A DNA stretch of 44,243 nucleotides from Caldifarciminota bacterium (GCA_020355325.1 CP070664.1:2347539-2391781), one strand, 5' to 3'; shown: positions 17,197-26,152, counted from the stretch's first letter. Numbers and translations are program-made. Notes: generated from the letters alone by a model not told the origin.

Positions 17197-17745
17197 TTAC
17201 ATCATGTCCTTTATACCATTTTCTGTAATGAATGAAACGACAGTATCGCGATAGTGCTTCTTTTTAATAAAACAAAGAGCGTCAGGTAATGTAAATTCTT
17301 CTCGAACGGAGTGCTCAGCCACGATAATGCCGCCTCTCTTGAGCAGTTTACGTTTGTCAATCAACGTCAGTGTTATCTCGATATACTTTTTGTTGTAGGG
17401 AGGGTCGACAAAGATAATGTCAAACTGTGTATTACTCATTCTTTTTAAACCGGACCGAAAATCTGCAGCGATGACTTTTGTTTTATTCACGAGAGAGAAG
17501 TTTTTGATATTTTGAAGTAACATGTTTGGTTTTTTTTCTATGAAAACACAATTCTGCGCGCCGCGTGAGACCGCTTCTAAGCCCAGCGCGCCACTTCCTG
17601 CAAAGATATCGAGTACGTGGGCATTTTGTAGTCGCTGTGCAATAATATTAAAAATTGCTCCTCTGATTATACCTTTCGTTGGTCGAATTCCCCTTTTCGA
17701 GACTTTAATTTTCCTCCCTTTATTCCGACCTCCAATAATTTTCAT
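17197..17745 (-). CDS. rsmD: 16S rRNA (guanine966-N2)-methyltransferase
   Basis: A 182-residue methyltransferase that modifies G966 (E. coli numbering) of 16S rRNA. Motifs: MKIIGGRNKGRKI at the N-terminus, RPTKGIIRGAIFNII, the SAM-binding VLDIFAGSGALGLEAVSRGA, and the catalytic FVDPPYNKK. Length and motifs are normal for the family. No clear promoter of its own is seen in the 63 bases after pilQ, so it may be read through from the pil operon. Confidence 0.94.
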   Translation of the reverse strand: MKIIGGRNKGRKIKVSKRGIRPTKGIIRGAIFNIIAQRLQNAHVLDIFAGSGALGLEAVSRGAQNCVFIEKKPNMLLQNIKNFSLVNKTKVIAADFRSGLKRMSNTQFDIIFVDPPYNKKYIEITLTLIDKRKLLKRGGIIVAEHSVREEFTLPDALCFIKKKHYRDTVVSFITENGIKDMM

Positions 17746-17753
17746 CGTGTGGT

Positions 17754-17776
17754 AACCGAAACTGAGAACTTCGGTT
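17754..17776. terminator. Hairpin between pilQ and rsmD
   Basis: AACCGAA (17754-17760) and TTCGGTT (17770-17776) can form a seven-base-pair stem with a nine-base loop. On the minus strand no T-run follows, so it is at best a weak terminator or attenuator between pilQ and rsmD. Confidence 0.35.
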
Positions 17777-17808
17777 TTATGAAGCTAGAAATAAATAATA
17801 CTGTCTGA

Positions 17809-19407
17809 CTACGTCCTTATTATTGTCGGCGTTATGAAAATAAGAAGTTCGCGATCCTCAAAGGTTGTCGTCGTTTCCCTGAAGAGCGCACCGAGGATTG
17901 GAATGCTCTTAAGAATTGGAATGCCGCGCACTGCTTGAGTTTCCTTCCTGCGAATAAAGCCGCCGATAACGACGGTATTGCCGTCTTTTACCAAGACTTT
18001 TGTATCGGCTTCGGATGTCGTAATGATCGGCCTGCCAGCAAGGGCTGATGCGCGATCGAGTTCACTAACTTCGGCATGGATGTCCATCGTGATTTCCTCT
18101 AGCGAGTTGATGTGTGGTGTTACTTCTAATTTCGTGCCGACCGTATAGAATTGGATCACCGTGTTACCGGCTATATCTCTCGTTGGGATACCGAATCGTT
18201 GACCACCGAGAATTGAGGCCTTTCGATTATCCACCGCAGAAACGCGTGGTGCAGATATCGTTTCCCCCTTTCCAGTTTCTTCGAGTATATTAATCGCAGC
18301 AGTAACCTGGGCGAGTGAGGGAACGGTTCCGACATTGAATATTCCATAACCAGCGATTGTTGGAACCGGATTCATTGAAACATCGGCTCTGACAATTCGA
18401 CTCTCCAATCCTCTGAGTGTCCAGTCTATACCTAATCCTTGTGATGCTGAGGCATCGATATCAACGACCTTCGCCATGATTTCAACCTGAGGCGTTGGTG
18501 TATCCAGGAGTCTTACTAACTGCTTGATCTTGTCGTGGACTGGTTGGACTTCAGTAACGACGACTGAATTCGTTCGTGTATCGATGTTTGCTTTTCCTTT
18601 TGGTGAGAGCATCGCCTGAATTTTACCTAACATCTCGCTTGGATCGGCAAATTCGAGTTTATAGATCTTTGAGCTTACCGGAAGATCGTAATCCTGTTTA
18701 TCGAGGTTTTCAGCGGTATCGACCCTTATGATGCCCGGGTCCTCGCGATAGGTATACCCCGCTGCCTTTAAGATTATTTCTAGTGCTCGACGCCACGGTA
18801 CATTATGCAGCCTGACCGTTACGGTTCCGCTCACATCCTTGCCAGCAACAATATTCACGCCAGCATATTCAGAGAGTGCCCTCAAGACGGTCAATATATC
18901 TGCATCTTCGAGGTCAAAGGAAATTGGACGGCCGGTCACCGTTACCGCTGGTTTTGGTGTGGGGACTGGTGGAGCAATTTCTTCAGAGACGGGTACAGCT
19001 ACTTCCACGCTGGTCGCTGCCTGCCACGCGGGAAAAGCAGAAACTAATCCAGTGAGTAAGTTGACTACAAAATTGTTATCCTCGACTGTCGTAAGAAAAG
19101 AGTAATCTCGGTCGAGTTTCCCCACAATTCTTATGAAACCGGGTTGTTCTTTGAAGCCCGTGACTGATAATTCTTTGATACCACCCCTATTCACAAGATA
19201 TGTTTTGCCCACAAGGTCGGTTATAACATCAGAGCAATCTATAACAATTCGTGCCGGGTCTTTCAAAGTAAAAGTATTGGCAACAAATGATGCATCTGCC
19301 TTAACGGTGAGTTTTGTATTAGCACCATCTGCCACCAGAATCAAATCTTGAATTTCTGCACCACCAACCAGAGAAATTAATAATGCGAATACAACTATAT
19401 TTCGCAT
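17809..19407 (-). CDS. pilQ: Type IV pilus secretin (PilQ-like)
   Basis: A 532-residue outer-membrane secretin through which a type IV pilus is extruded. Domains in order: signal peptide (about 1-17), AMIN domain (about 20-115, contacting peptidoglycan), Pro-rich linker, STN/N0 domain (about 165-240, FDLEDADILTVLRALSEYAGVN), N1 domain, then the secretin barrel with DTPTPQVEIMAKVVDID, ISAPRVSAVDNRKASI and the C-terminal VIGGFIRRKETQAVRGIPILK. It is shorter than proteobacterial PilQ (about 700), with a single AMIN domain. It is the last gene of pilMNOPQ. Confidence 0.92.
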   Translation of the reverse strand: MRNIVVFALLISLVGGAEIQDLILVADGANTKLTVKADASFVANTFTLKDPARIVIDCSDVITDLVGKTYLVNRGGIKELSVTGFKEQPGFIRIVGKLDRDYSFLTTVEDNNFVVNLLTGLVSAFPAWQAATSVEVAVPVSEEIAPPVPTPKPAVTVTGRPISFDLEDADILTVLRALSEYAGVNIVAGKDVSGTVTVRLHNVPWRRALEIILKAAGYTYREDPGIIRVDTAENLDKQDYDLPVSSKIYKLEFADPSEMLGKIQAMLSPKGKANIDTRTNSVVVTEVQPVHDKIKQLVRLLDTPTPQVEIMAKVVDIDASASQGLGIDWTLRGLESRIVRADVSMNPVPTIAGYGIFNVGTVPSLAQVTAAINILEETGKGETISAPRVSAVDNRKASILGGQRFGIPTRDIAGNTVIQFYTVGTKLEVTPHINSLEEITMDIHAEVSELDRASALAGRPIITTSEADTKVLVKDGNTVVIGGFIRRKETQAVRGIPILKSIPILGALFRETTTTFEDRELLIFITPTIIRT

Positions 19408-19410
19408 TTC

Positions 19411-19812
19411 TTACCTCCTTTCCTTCTCTTGAAGTCTCAATTCATATTTTGTTGTTACACCAGCATGAACTATTTCAAAAACGATACCCTGACGGTCAAT
19501 ATCGAGCACCTTACCACCAGCAACTTTGTCACCTTTCTTCAAAATGTATCCGTTATTCTGACCATCTTTCACTAGACCATAGTAGCCTCTATCGCCCCAT
19601 AAAATCCCAATCACTCGTAAATTTTCAACGCTCAGCTGGCTTACTGCACTCCCTGCGGTAAGCTCAGTTCCGATGAGCGGTACGAAGGGGTCTCGTCGTC
19701 CACCCGTCTTATAATCCCACTTCTCAATAGGGAACATCGAATCGGTTGTTGTTGGCGTTTGGTTGAAAATGACTACGGCACACAGAAGACTACCTACGAC
19801 GTGGAGCACCAC
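19411..19812 (-). CDS. pilP: Type IV pilus assembly protein PilP-like
   Basis: A protein of about 133 residues connecting the inner-membrane PilN/PilO complex to the secretin. After a hydrophobic N-terminus (MVLHVVGSLLCAVVIF) comes GGRRDPFVPL, the RDPF motif of PilP, then a small beta domain (LRVIGILWGDRGYYGLVKDG and following). The GTG at 19812 is chosen because AAAGGAGG (19818-19825) sits five bases upstream; a TTG at 19836 gives a longer frame but contains the Shine-Dalgarno sequence itself. It overlaps the end of pilO by 23 bases. Confidence 0.82.
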   Translation of the reverse strand: MVLHVVGSLLCAVVIFNQTPTTTDSMFPIEKWDYKTGGRRDPFVPLIGTELTAGSAVSQLSVENLRVIGILWGDRGYYGLVKDGQNNGYILKKGDKVAGGKVLDIDRQGIVFEIVHAGVTTKYELRLQEKERR

Positions 19813-20362
19813 TTGGCACCTCCTTTCCTCTCGCAACAGTATAGGTTATTGCACTCAATTCAGCCTCAATACTTCTATTGCCGCCGGCGGATATCTTAAC
19901 TTCAGGTACATTCACAATTCTTGAAAGGTTTCCGATGTTAGAGAGGAATCTGCCGAGTTGATGATATCCACTTTGAATCTTAATTTGGACTGGAATTTCT
20001 GAATAATTTTGTTTTGGATGCGGACCACTCGGTTTGAAGAGCAGGAAGCTCACGCCTGCTTTTGTGCCAGAATTTGATATTTGTTGAATTAATGAGGGAA
20101 TTTCTTTTTCTTTTGGCAACATTTCTTTTGCCTTTTCCCACTCGATCTCTAACCGTGCAATCTTTTCCTGAAGTTCTGGTAGACGTGCGCGCGCTGCCTC
20201 TGCCTTCTGAACCTCGATGCGAAGCGAATCCTGCGTTGATGTCAGTGTGTCGATTTTATTCTTACTTGAGCTATACGGAAAACGGAAGTACAGTATCAAC
20301 ACGATAATGAGGATAATAAAAAATATAACAGTTTGTTGAATCTTAGGTTCTCTGAGATTCAT
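19790..20362 (-). CDS. pilO: Type IV pilus assembly protein PilO
   Basis: A 190-residue bitopic inner-membrane protein: a membrane helix at about residues 10-28, a coiled coil (about 40-85, LRIEVQKAEAARARLPELQEK and following) and a periplasmic ferredoxin-like domain (VSFLLFKPSGP; IPVQIKIQSGYHQLGRFLSNIGNLSRIV is typical of PilO). It heterodimerises with PilN. It overlaps pilN by four bases and the start of pilP by 23 bases. Confidence 0.9.
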   Translation of the reverse strand: MNLREPKIQQTVIFFIILIIVLILYFRFPYSSSKNKIDTLTSTQDSLRIEVQKAEAARARLPELQEKIARLEIEWEKAKEMLPKEKEIPSLIQQISNSGTKAGVSFLLFKPSGPHPKQNYSEIPVQIKIQSGYHQLGRFLSNIGNLSRIVNVPEVKISAGGNRSIEAELSAITYTVARGKEVPSGAPRRR

Positions 20363-20961
20363 TGCTGCCTCCCAGCTTCTCCTTCATAGCCAACATTTGA
20401 GGTAAGTGTAAACTCCATCATTTCTTGTTTTCCAACCGGTCTTTTTTGTAGTACTGTTAAATCAACATTGTTTATGTATGGCGAATCTTCGAGACGATTC
20501 ATAAAATCTGCAACCAACAGATTAGAAGAAGTGATGCCCTTTAACCCCATGGTCGATTGATTCACGTTGAGCGATGTGAGCCAGGTAAATTCTGGTACAT
20601 TTTTTGATATTTCTTCGAGAACGTGAGCGATAAAGAACCGATTTTGGTTAAGTTCTTTGATCGGAGCAATCAGTATTCCAAGCTCTCGTTCTCTCATCTC
20701 TAGACTGTCAACCGTCGCTTTGTATATCTTGAGTTCATTGAGCTTCGTGTTGAGCTGTTCTATATTACTGCTGAGACCGCTGATCCTATTCTGCTGCATG
20801 AAGAATGTAATCGCAATTACTGCTACAACGACGATTATCCCAATGACGTAGAGAAATGTAGCCTGTACTGATATTTTTATGCCAGGACGAGGTGCCTTAA
20901 CTGCCTTTGGTTTGGGGGCTCGACCTTTCTTGGTGGGTAGTGCTAAATTTATTTTTATCAT
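20359..20961 (-). CDS. pilN: Type IV pilus assembly protein PilN
   Basis: A 200-residue bitopic inner-membrane protein. The cytoplasmic N-terminus MIKINLALPTKKGR carries the short INLLP-like motif that docks on PilM. A Lys/Pro-rich linker, a membrane helix (about 33-54), a coiled coil and a periplasmic domain (EEISKNVPEFTWLTSLNV and following) come next. Its start abuts the pilM stop (shared base at 20961), and the stop overlaps pilO. Confidence 0.91.
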   Translation of the reverse strand: MIKINLALPTKKGRAPKPKAVKAPRPGIKISVQATFLYVIGIIVVVAVIAITFFMQQNRISGLSSNIEQLNTKLNELKIYKATVDSLEMRERELGILIAPIKELNQNRFFIAHVLEEISKNVPEFTWLTSLNVNQSTMGLKGITSSNLLVADFMNRLEDSPYINNVDLTVLQKRPVGKQEMMEFTLTSNVGYEGEAGRQQ

Positions 20962-22001
20962 TATTCCCCCCTTAATGCTAAGCCAACGGCTTGAGCCAAA
21001 ATTGGTCCTACTACCTCAACTCCATCAGGTGTGAATATCGTAGGATCATAGGTGATGTTCTTGAATGGGTTGAGAAGCTCAATAGGTACACCAAGCCGTC
21101 TCTTTAAATATTCTAAAAGATTTGGTACGAGTGACCCACCACCGGAGAGGTACATGCGACTTACCTTATCTTCTCCGGTGACGCTCGAAAGAAATTGTAG
21201 ACTTCGTTCAATATGTGTCCCCAGATCGCCGACAAATGACTCAAAAACACCATGCACTGAATCCTCGGATGCGCCAACAGGAACCGTTCCCTTAGCAGCA
21301 TTTGCGGCATCCTCAAAATTGAAACCGACTTCCTTTTGAAGTTTGCTGATATATGCATTTACCCCATAGTACACATCACGGGCAGATAACGACGACCCTC
21401 CTTTAATGACATTCATAACGGTCATTCCAGCTCCGATGTGTATCAAGCAAACAATTTCATCCGGGACCGATGTATAATTATATTCGTAGACGTTTTGTAC
21501 TGCAAATGCAGTTGTGTCAACAACGATTGGATTCAGGTTGAGTTCTTTCAAGAGAGACACGAGATTATTTATGAGCTCATTTTTTGCGGCCACTAAAATC
21601 ACTTCTTGTTGATTTTCACCAAAGTGTGGATTTACAACATCAAAATCAAGCGTCACTTCATTGATATCAAAGGGAACATATTGTTCGGCTTCCCATTTAA
21701 TCTGTTCACGAGTATCAGATTCACTCATGCGGTCCATTGTGATTCTCTTTATGATGACATCACGACCCGCGAGACCAATGACTACATCTTTTGTCGTGAA
21801 CCCCTTGCCTTCGACCAAAGTCCTTATGCTATCTAAAACGGCTTCCCGATCAATAATTTCTCCTTCAACAATGGCATCAGGTAAGACCTTTGAGATTCCG
21901 TAGTTAACTAAACTCTTACTCTTACCTGCGCTAAGTTCCACCATTTTGGTTTGGCTTGAACCAATATCAAGCCCGAGAACCTTTTTCTTTTTTCGAAACA
22001 T
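20961..22001 (-). CDS. pilM: Type IV pilus assembly ATPase-like protein PilM
   Basis: A 346-residue cytoplasmic, actin-like (FtsA-like) protein binding the PilN N-terminus. Actin-fold phosphate loops: LGLDIGSSQTKMVELS at the N-terminus, CLIHIGAGMTVMNVIKGGS in the middle and YLSGGGSLVPNLLEYL near the C-terminus. GYGISKVLPDAIVEGEIIDRE-like spacing is typical of PilM. First gene of pilMNOPQ; unlike many operons here it has a normal leader of about 26 bases with an AAGGAGAAG ribosome binding site. Confidence 0.93.
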   Translation of the reverse strand: MFRKKKKVLGLDIGSSQTKMVELSAGKSKSLVNYGISKVLPDAIVEGEIIDREAVLDSIRTLVEGKGFTTKDVVIGLAGRDVIIKRITMDRMSESDTREQIKWEAEQYVPFDINEVTLDFDVVNPHFGENQQEVILVAAKNELINNLVSLLKELNLNPIVVDTTAFAVQNVYEYNYTSVPDEIVCLIHIGAGMTVMNVIKGGSSLSARDVYYGVNAYISKLQKEVGFNFEDAANAAKGTVPVGASEDSVHGVFESFVGDLGTHIERSLQFLSSVTGEDKVSRMYLSGGGSLVPNLLEYLKRRLGVPIELLNPFKNITYDPTIFTPDGVEVVGPILAQAVGLALRGE

Positions 22002-22034
22002 ACTCTTCTCCTTTTCACTTCTTAAATTTAAATT

Positions 22035-22062
22035 ATTATATACATAACTATTTATATGTCAA
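22035..22062 (-). promoter_or_regulatory. pilMNOPQ promoter
   Basis: On the minus strand TTGACA (22057-22062), 16-base spacer, TATAAT (22035-22040), followed by a 33-base gap to the pilM ATG at 22001 that contains the Shine-Dalgarno sequence. Confidence 0.8.
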
Positions 22063-22135
22063 GAGGTAATTTAAAATAACTGTAAAAAGTGATGAGTTTG
22101 CGAAAGTTTGAAAAGAATACAAGTACCTCTTTTGT

Positions 22136-23241
22136 CTAATCTCTGAAGTTGTAGTTCTTCTTAATCCTTTCCGCAAACGTTTTGTACGTGCCTTTCTGTA
22201 TATGTGCTCTCAGCTGTGCCATGAGGTTAATATAAAAATGTATGTTGTGGTAACTCACTAATCTGCCGGCTAATGGCTCACCGGCATTAAAAAGGTGCCG
22301 GAGATAGGCACGGGAGAAGTGACGGCATGTATAACACCTACATTTTTTATCGAGAGGAGCGTTATCAATCACAAATGTGCTGCCTTTAATCACTATTTTC
22401 CCTTCAGAAGTAAAGGCCATGCCCGTGCGTCCGTTCCTCGTCGGCAGTACACAGTCAAAGAGGTCAACACCGAGGCCAACGGCTTCTACTATGTCTTCGG
22501 GATAGCCACATCCCATGAGATAACGAACTTTTTTGTTGGGAATGATTTGATTAACTTCATAAACCATCTCGTTGGTGAGTGATGAAGGTTCACCAATCAT
22601 GAGACCGCCAATGCCATACCCATCAAACTTTAAATCGACAATTCTCTGGGAACACTCGGCTCGTAGATTTTTAAAGGTAGCGCCCTGAATTATCCCAAAT
22701 AACGGAAGTTTTTTTTTACGGCAATACTTCGCTGTGCCCAATTGACAGTACGTTCAACAGCGATTCGTGCCTCTAAAATTTGTGATGGATAGGGCGTAAA
22801 GAAATCAAGACACATGGCGATATCAGGGTCTAATTCAGATTGAATGGCAACGGCAATTTCCGGGTTGAGGAGATGCTTTGAACCATCTAAGTGCGAAGAA
22901 AATTCGATGCCCTCATCGTCCACTTTGCGTAGTTCACCGAGCGAATATGCTTGAAAACCTCCAGAATCGGTGAGGATAGCTCGGTCCCAACCGATGAATC
23001 GGTGTAGTCCGCCAAGTTTCTTTATGACAGATGATGTTGGGCGTAACATTAAGTGGTATGTATTACAGACAATAATTTCCACACCAATTTTTTCTAAATC
23101 TGCTGGAGAAAGAGTCTTTACCGTCCCCTGGGTAGCCACAGGCATAAAGTTTGGGGTCTTTACCTCATGGTGTTTTGTCTTGAGCACGCCACAACGCGCA
23201 TCAGTGTGAGGATCTTTCTTGATTACTTTAAATGAAATCAT
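22136..23241 (-). CDS. tgt: tRNA-guanine transglycosylase, split by a -1 frame change
   Basis: Tgt exchanges G34 of certain tRNAs for preQ1 on the way to queuosine. As written, the gene is in two overlapping frames: an N-terminal part from ATG 23241 to a stop at 22690 (LTDSGGFQAYSLG with the active-site Asp), and a C-terminal part ending at 22136 (LFGIIQG, FDCVLPTRNGRTG with the nucleophile Asp, zinc motif CRCYTC and its His). Together they give a full-length Tgt if the ribosome or mRNA shifts by -1 at an A9 run (22709-22717). All catalytic and zinc residues are intact, so the enzyme may be functional. The start overlaps the upstream oxidoreductase gene by four bases. Confidence 0.9.
22709..22717 (-). 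other. A9 slippery run at the tgt frame change
   Basis: The coding strand has nine consecutive A followed by C. Read in the first frame, this gives GTA AAA AAA AAC, including the heptamer A AAA AAC, a classical -1 slippage site. One additional A would restore a continuous frame. No clear downstream stem-loop or upstream Shine-Dalgarno-like stimulator is seen, so transcriptional slippage or an assembly error are equally plausible. Confidence 0.7.
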
Positions 23242-24368
23242 TTCATCACCTCACGGCGAGAAAAATCCCGTTTGAGTGCAAATTCCGAGATGTCATATGG
23301 TGTTTTCCCCTCGACAACATATTCGGCAGCAAGCCACCCAATTTCTGGGCCGAGCATAAAGCCGTGTCCACACATTCCACCAACAATCCAGAATCCTTCG
23401 ATGTCTGTTTTATCAAGAATTGGACTTCCATCTGGGGTCATTTCATAGCTCCCAGACCACTGGCGGATGATTTTAGTTGTACTCAATTTTGGTATGAGGC
23501 GTGCCATGCGCCTGCCCATTTCTTTTGCGAATTCAAATGATGCACCAGCGTCGAGTCCTGGCACATTTGGTATTGGGGTGTAGCATCCAATGATACTACC
23601 TTTCCCAATCTTTTGGTTGAAGTAACAACCATCTTCACGGTAGTCAACGATCATCGGATCGAAGAATCGTTCCATCGGTTCTGTAATCAGCGCCTCGTGA
23701 CGTTCGGGAAATATAGGGATATCGAGACCAACGAGCTCAGATACATTTCTTATAAATGGACCCGCAGCATTGATGATGATTGGCGCATAATACGTCTCAC
23801 CATCTGCAGTCCCTACAGATATTACCTTATCCGCGTTTACGTTTATTTTTGTAACTTCCTTATACGTTACTACCCTCCCCTTTTTTTCTATTGCTTTCGC
23901 ATAACCGTGTACGATCAGAAACGGATTTGCCTGACCGTCACTCGTACAGTGGGCACCGCCGAGAAGACCCTCCGTATTGATGCCGGGTACAATTTCTTGA
24001 ATATCATCGACGCCAACGAATCTGACGTCTAATCCCATCCGCTGTTGCAATTCGATGAGTTGTAAATAGGTTTTCTTCTTTTCTTCACTATGAGCAAGAA
24101 AGAGGTAGCCACCTCGGTGAAATTCAACATCCTGACCGAGTTCTTCCTTCATCGTCGCGAATTTCTTCGCCGATTCCATTGCTATTTTGATACTGAGTTC
24201 GGTGGAGAATTGCTGGCGTATACCACCGATACATCGACCAGTTGACCCAGCGGTGAGATAGTCTTTTTCAATGAGATACACCGTGAGTCCCTTTTCTGTT
24301 AAATAGTATCCAGTAGCAGCGCCGATAATGCCACCGCCGATCACGATTGCATCAGCAGTATTGTTCAT
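23238..24368 (-). CDS. FAD-dependent amine/amino-acid oxidoreductase (DAO family)
   Basis: A 376-residue flavoprotein with an N-terminal dinucleotide-binding motif IVIGGGIIGAATGYYLTEKG followed by the acidic VYLIEKD. TAGSTGRCIGGIRQQF and the C-terminal SPILDKTDIEGFWIVGGMCGHG are typical of the DAO family near the sarcosine oxidase beta subunit. It would oxidise a secondary or primary amine; candidates are sarcosine, glycine or proline, and the substrate is not resolved. Its stop overlaps the tgt start by four bases. A link with the neighbouring threonine/glycine genes is possible but the gene lies outside that operon. Confidence 0.85.
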   Translation of the reverse strand: MNNTADAIVIGGGIIGAATGYYLTEKGLTVYLIEKDYLTAGSTGRCIGGIRQQFSTELSIKIAMESAKKFATMKEELGQDVEFHRGGYLFLAHSEEKKKTYLQLIELQQRMGLDVRFVGVDDIQEIVPGINTEGLLGGAHCTSDGQANPFLIVHGYAKAIEKKGRVVTYKEVTKINVNADKVISVGTADGETYYAPIIINAAGPFIRNVSELVGLDIPIFPERHEALITEPMERFFDPMIVDYREDGCYFNQKIGKGSIIGCYTPIPNVPGLDAGASFEFAKEMGRRMARLIPKLSTTKIIRQWSGSYEMTPDGSPILDKTDIEGFWIVGGMCGHGFMLGPEIGWLAAEYVVEGKTPYDISEFALKRDFSRREVMK

Positions 24369-24404
24369 CGTTGCACGTTTTTTGTTTTACGGTTACGAGG
24401 CCCG

Positions 24405-24503
24405 CCCTGTTAGATACCGAAAGATGTATGTTTTTGATTTTGTCAACTATTTTATCTATCATTTAATTTCTTACCTTCATTAGGTTTTCTTTATCTAACA
24501 GGG
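24405..24503. repeat. Inverted-repeat element with CCCTGTTAGATA arms
   Basis: CCCTGTTAGATA (24405-24416) and TATCTAACAGGG (24492-24503) are perfect 12-base inverted repeats 75 bases apart. The AT-rich interior has no reading frame. Together with the palindrome at 24513-24533 it fills the 267-base gap between kbl and the oxidoreductase gene, and may be a small non-autonomous mobile element. Confidence 0.6.
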
Positions 24504-24512
24504 CTCGTATCG

Positions 24513-24533
24513 TCCGCCACACTGTGTGGCGGA
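24513..24533. terminator. Perfect GC-rich palindrome, possible kbl operon terminator
   Basis: TCCGCCACACTGTGTGGCGGA can fold into a stem of nine base pairs with a three-base loop. It lies about 100 bases after the kbl stop on the minus strand. No T-run follows, so it is a terminator-like or repeat-derived hairpin rather than a classical terminator. The downstream 24540-24635 also holds CGTCAT/ATGACG and ACGATTGACGAT short repeats. Confidence 0.45.
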
Positions 24534-24635
24534 TACGGCATCGTCATACAGTAAAGAATGACGTAACCAATCAACGATTGACGATACGGGTGGCGAAGCC
24601 TTATAACGTTTAACGATTACCATAGGCTGTGCCCA

Positions 24636-25883
24636 TTATAAACCATACATCTGTATGATTTCTTCTTTTTTCTTACCGAGGATTTTGTACTTTTCGCCGA
24701 TTTTCGTAAAGGCCGTGATTGCCGTGTCGAGATGTTCTTGCTCATGGGCTGCTGAAATCTGTACTCTGATGCGAGCCTGTCCTTTCGGAACAACGGGGAA
24801 CGAAAATCCAATGACGTAGATACCTTCTCCATACAGGTCGTGCGCCATGTCCTGCGCCAGCTTTGCGTTGTAGAGCATGATCGGCACAATCGGGTGTACA
24901 CCCTCTTTGATGTCAAAGCCTGCTTGAGTTATTTTCTCTCTGAAGTATTTTGTGTTTGCCTCGAGCTTATCGCGACGGTCAGTTGTTATGGAAATCACAT
25001 CAAGTACTTTACGTGCTGCCGCGACTATGACTGGTGGAACTGTGTTTGAAAAGAGATACGGTCGTGCTCTCTGACGACAGAGTTCAACAATTTCTCGTCT
25101 ACCACTGACACATCCGCCAGATGCACCACCGAGTGCCTTACCAAGGGTCGTTGTGATGACATCTATTTTGCCAACAACATTGTAGTACTCATGAGAGCCG
25201 CGGCCATGTTTTCCCATAAATCCTGTTGCATGAGAGTCATCAACCAGAATCATGGCTTCATATTTTTCAGCCAGTTCGACAATTTTATCGAGTTTTGCAA
25301 TATCACCATCCATCGAGAAAACACCATCAGTAATAATCATTCTGAGACGACAGCCCGAGGCCTCCTGAAGTTTTTCCTCCAAGTGTGCCATGTTTGAATG
25401 TTTGTAATTGTATAGTTGTGCCTTGCACAATTTTATACCATCAACGATCGAGGCATGAACCAGACGATCTGCAATCATTGCATCATCTTTATCGAGCACC
25501 ACATCAAAAATCGCGGCATTAGCATCCATGCACGATGCAAATAGTATGGTATCCTCGGTGCCGAGAAATTCGGTGAGTTTCTTCTCAAGTTCGTGGTGAA
25601 TATCTTGCGTACCACAGATGAAACGCACGGAGGACATTCCATATCCTCTCGTGTCGAGGCCTTTGTGTGCAGCCTCAACAACTTCTGGGTGACTGGAGAG
25701 GCCCAGGTAGTTGTTTGCGCAAAAATTGATTACTTCTTTTGGTGCGGCACCGAGTGGATACTCAACTTTTATGTTTGCCGCTTGGGGTGACTGAATATAC
25801 CGTTCTTCCTTGAACGTGCCACTGGCACGCATTCCCTTTAGCTCGCTGGTGTAAAATTCTTTTGCTTTCGTGCTGTATGCCAT
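24636..25883 (-). CDS. kbl: Glycine C-acetyltransferase (2-amino-3-ketobutyrate CoA ligase)
   Basis: A 415-residue PLP enzyme of the alpha-oxoamine synthase family. Lys249 in TTTLGKALGGASGG is the Schiff-base lysine, and VDDSHATG (Asp215, His218) grips the cofactor. The stretch HGRGSHEYYNVVGKIDVITTTLGK resembles KBL more than serine palmitoyltransferase or BioF. With threonine dehydrogenase (first gene of the same operon) it would split 2-amino-3-oxobutyrate to glycine and acetyl-CoA. About 20 residues longer than E. coli KBL at the N-terminus. AAGGAG precedes the ATG. Its immediate upstream neighbour is an acyl carrier protein, raising the question of an acyl-ACP substrate. Confidence 0.9.
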   Translation of the reverse strand: MAYSTKAKEFYTSELKGMRASGTFKEERYIQSPQAANIKVEYPLGAAPKEVINFCANNYLGLSSHPEVVEAAHKGLDTRGYGMSSVRFICGTQDIHHELEKKLTEFLGTEDTILFASCMDANAAIFDVVLDKDDAMIADRLVHASIVDGIKLCKAQLYNYKHSNMAHLEEKLQEASGCRLRMIITDGVFSMDGDIAKLDKIVELAEKYEAMILVDDSHATGFMGKHGRGSHEYYNVVGKIDVITTTLGKALGGASGGCVSGRREIVELCRQRARPYLFSNTVPPVIVAAARKVLDVISITTDRRDKLEANTKYFREKITQAGFDIKEGVHPIVPIMLYNAKLAQDMAHDLYGEGIYVIGFSFPVVPKGQARIRVQISAAHEQEHLDTAITAFTKIGEKYKILGKKKEEIIQMYGL

Positions 25884-25885
25884 TG

Positions 25886-26140
25886 CTACTCCTTGATAAA
25901 TTCCTTAAGTAGATTGATAATATTGTTGATGGTATCAAATGCATCTGTGGTTGCTTTTTCATCGGGGATTTTTATCTGGAGTTTTTTCTCAAGGAATGTC
26001 TTGAGTGAAACCATTGAGAACGAATCAACGATGCCACTCGATATGAGTGGTGTATTCTCGGTTATCTCCTGGTCTGCATCTTCTTCCAAATATTCTCGTT
26101 TCACATAATTTATAATCAACTGCTTTAAATCTTCACCCAC
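25886..26140 (-). CDS. Acyl carrier protein
   Basis: An 84-residue acidic carrier protein. Ser40 in GIVDSFSMVSL is the phosphopantetheine attachment site, within the typical four-helix ACP pattern. It differs from standard fatty-acid ACPs, which have DSLD at this site, and resembles discrete ACPs of secondary or lipid pathways. The GTG at 26140 follows AAGGAGG by five bases. It sits between an AMP-forming ligase and kbl, with a holo-ACP synthase two genes upstream, so a pathway-specific carrier is likely. Confidence 0.88.
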   Translation of the reverse strand: MGEDLKQLIINYVKREYLEEDADQEITENTPLISSGIVDSFSMVSLKTFLEKKLQIKIPDEKATTDAFDTINNIINLLKEFIKE

Positions 26141-26152
26141 GAATCCTCCTTT

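Noticed and set aside
19790-19836. TTG start at 19836 for pilP
   Set aside because: The ribosome binding site AAAGGAGG lies downstream of that TTG and correctly spaced before GTG 19812.
24369-24480. TTGACA on the minus strand upstream of the oxidoreductase gene
   Set aside because: No -10-like sequence lies 16 bases downstream as in the other promoters, so it was not called.
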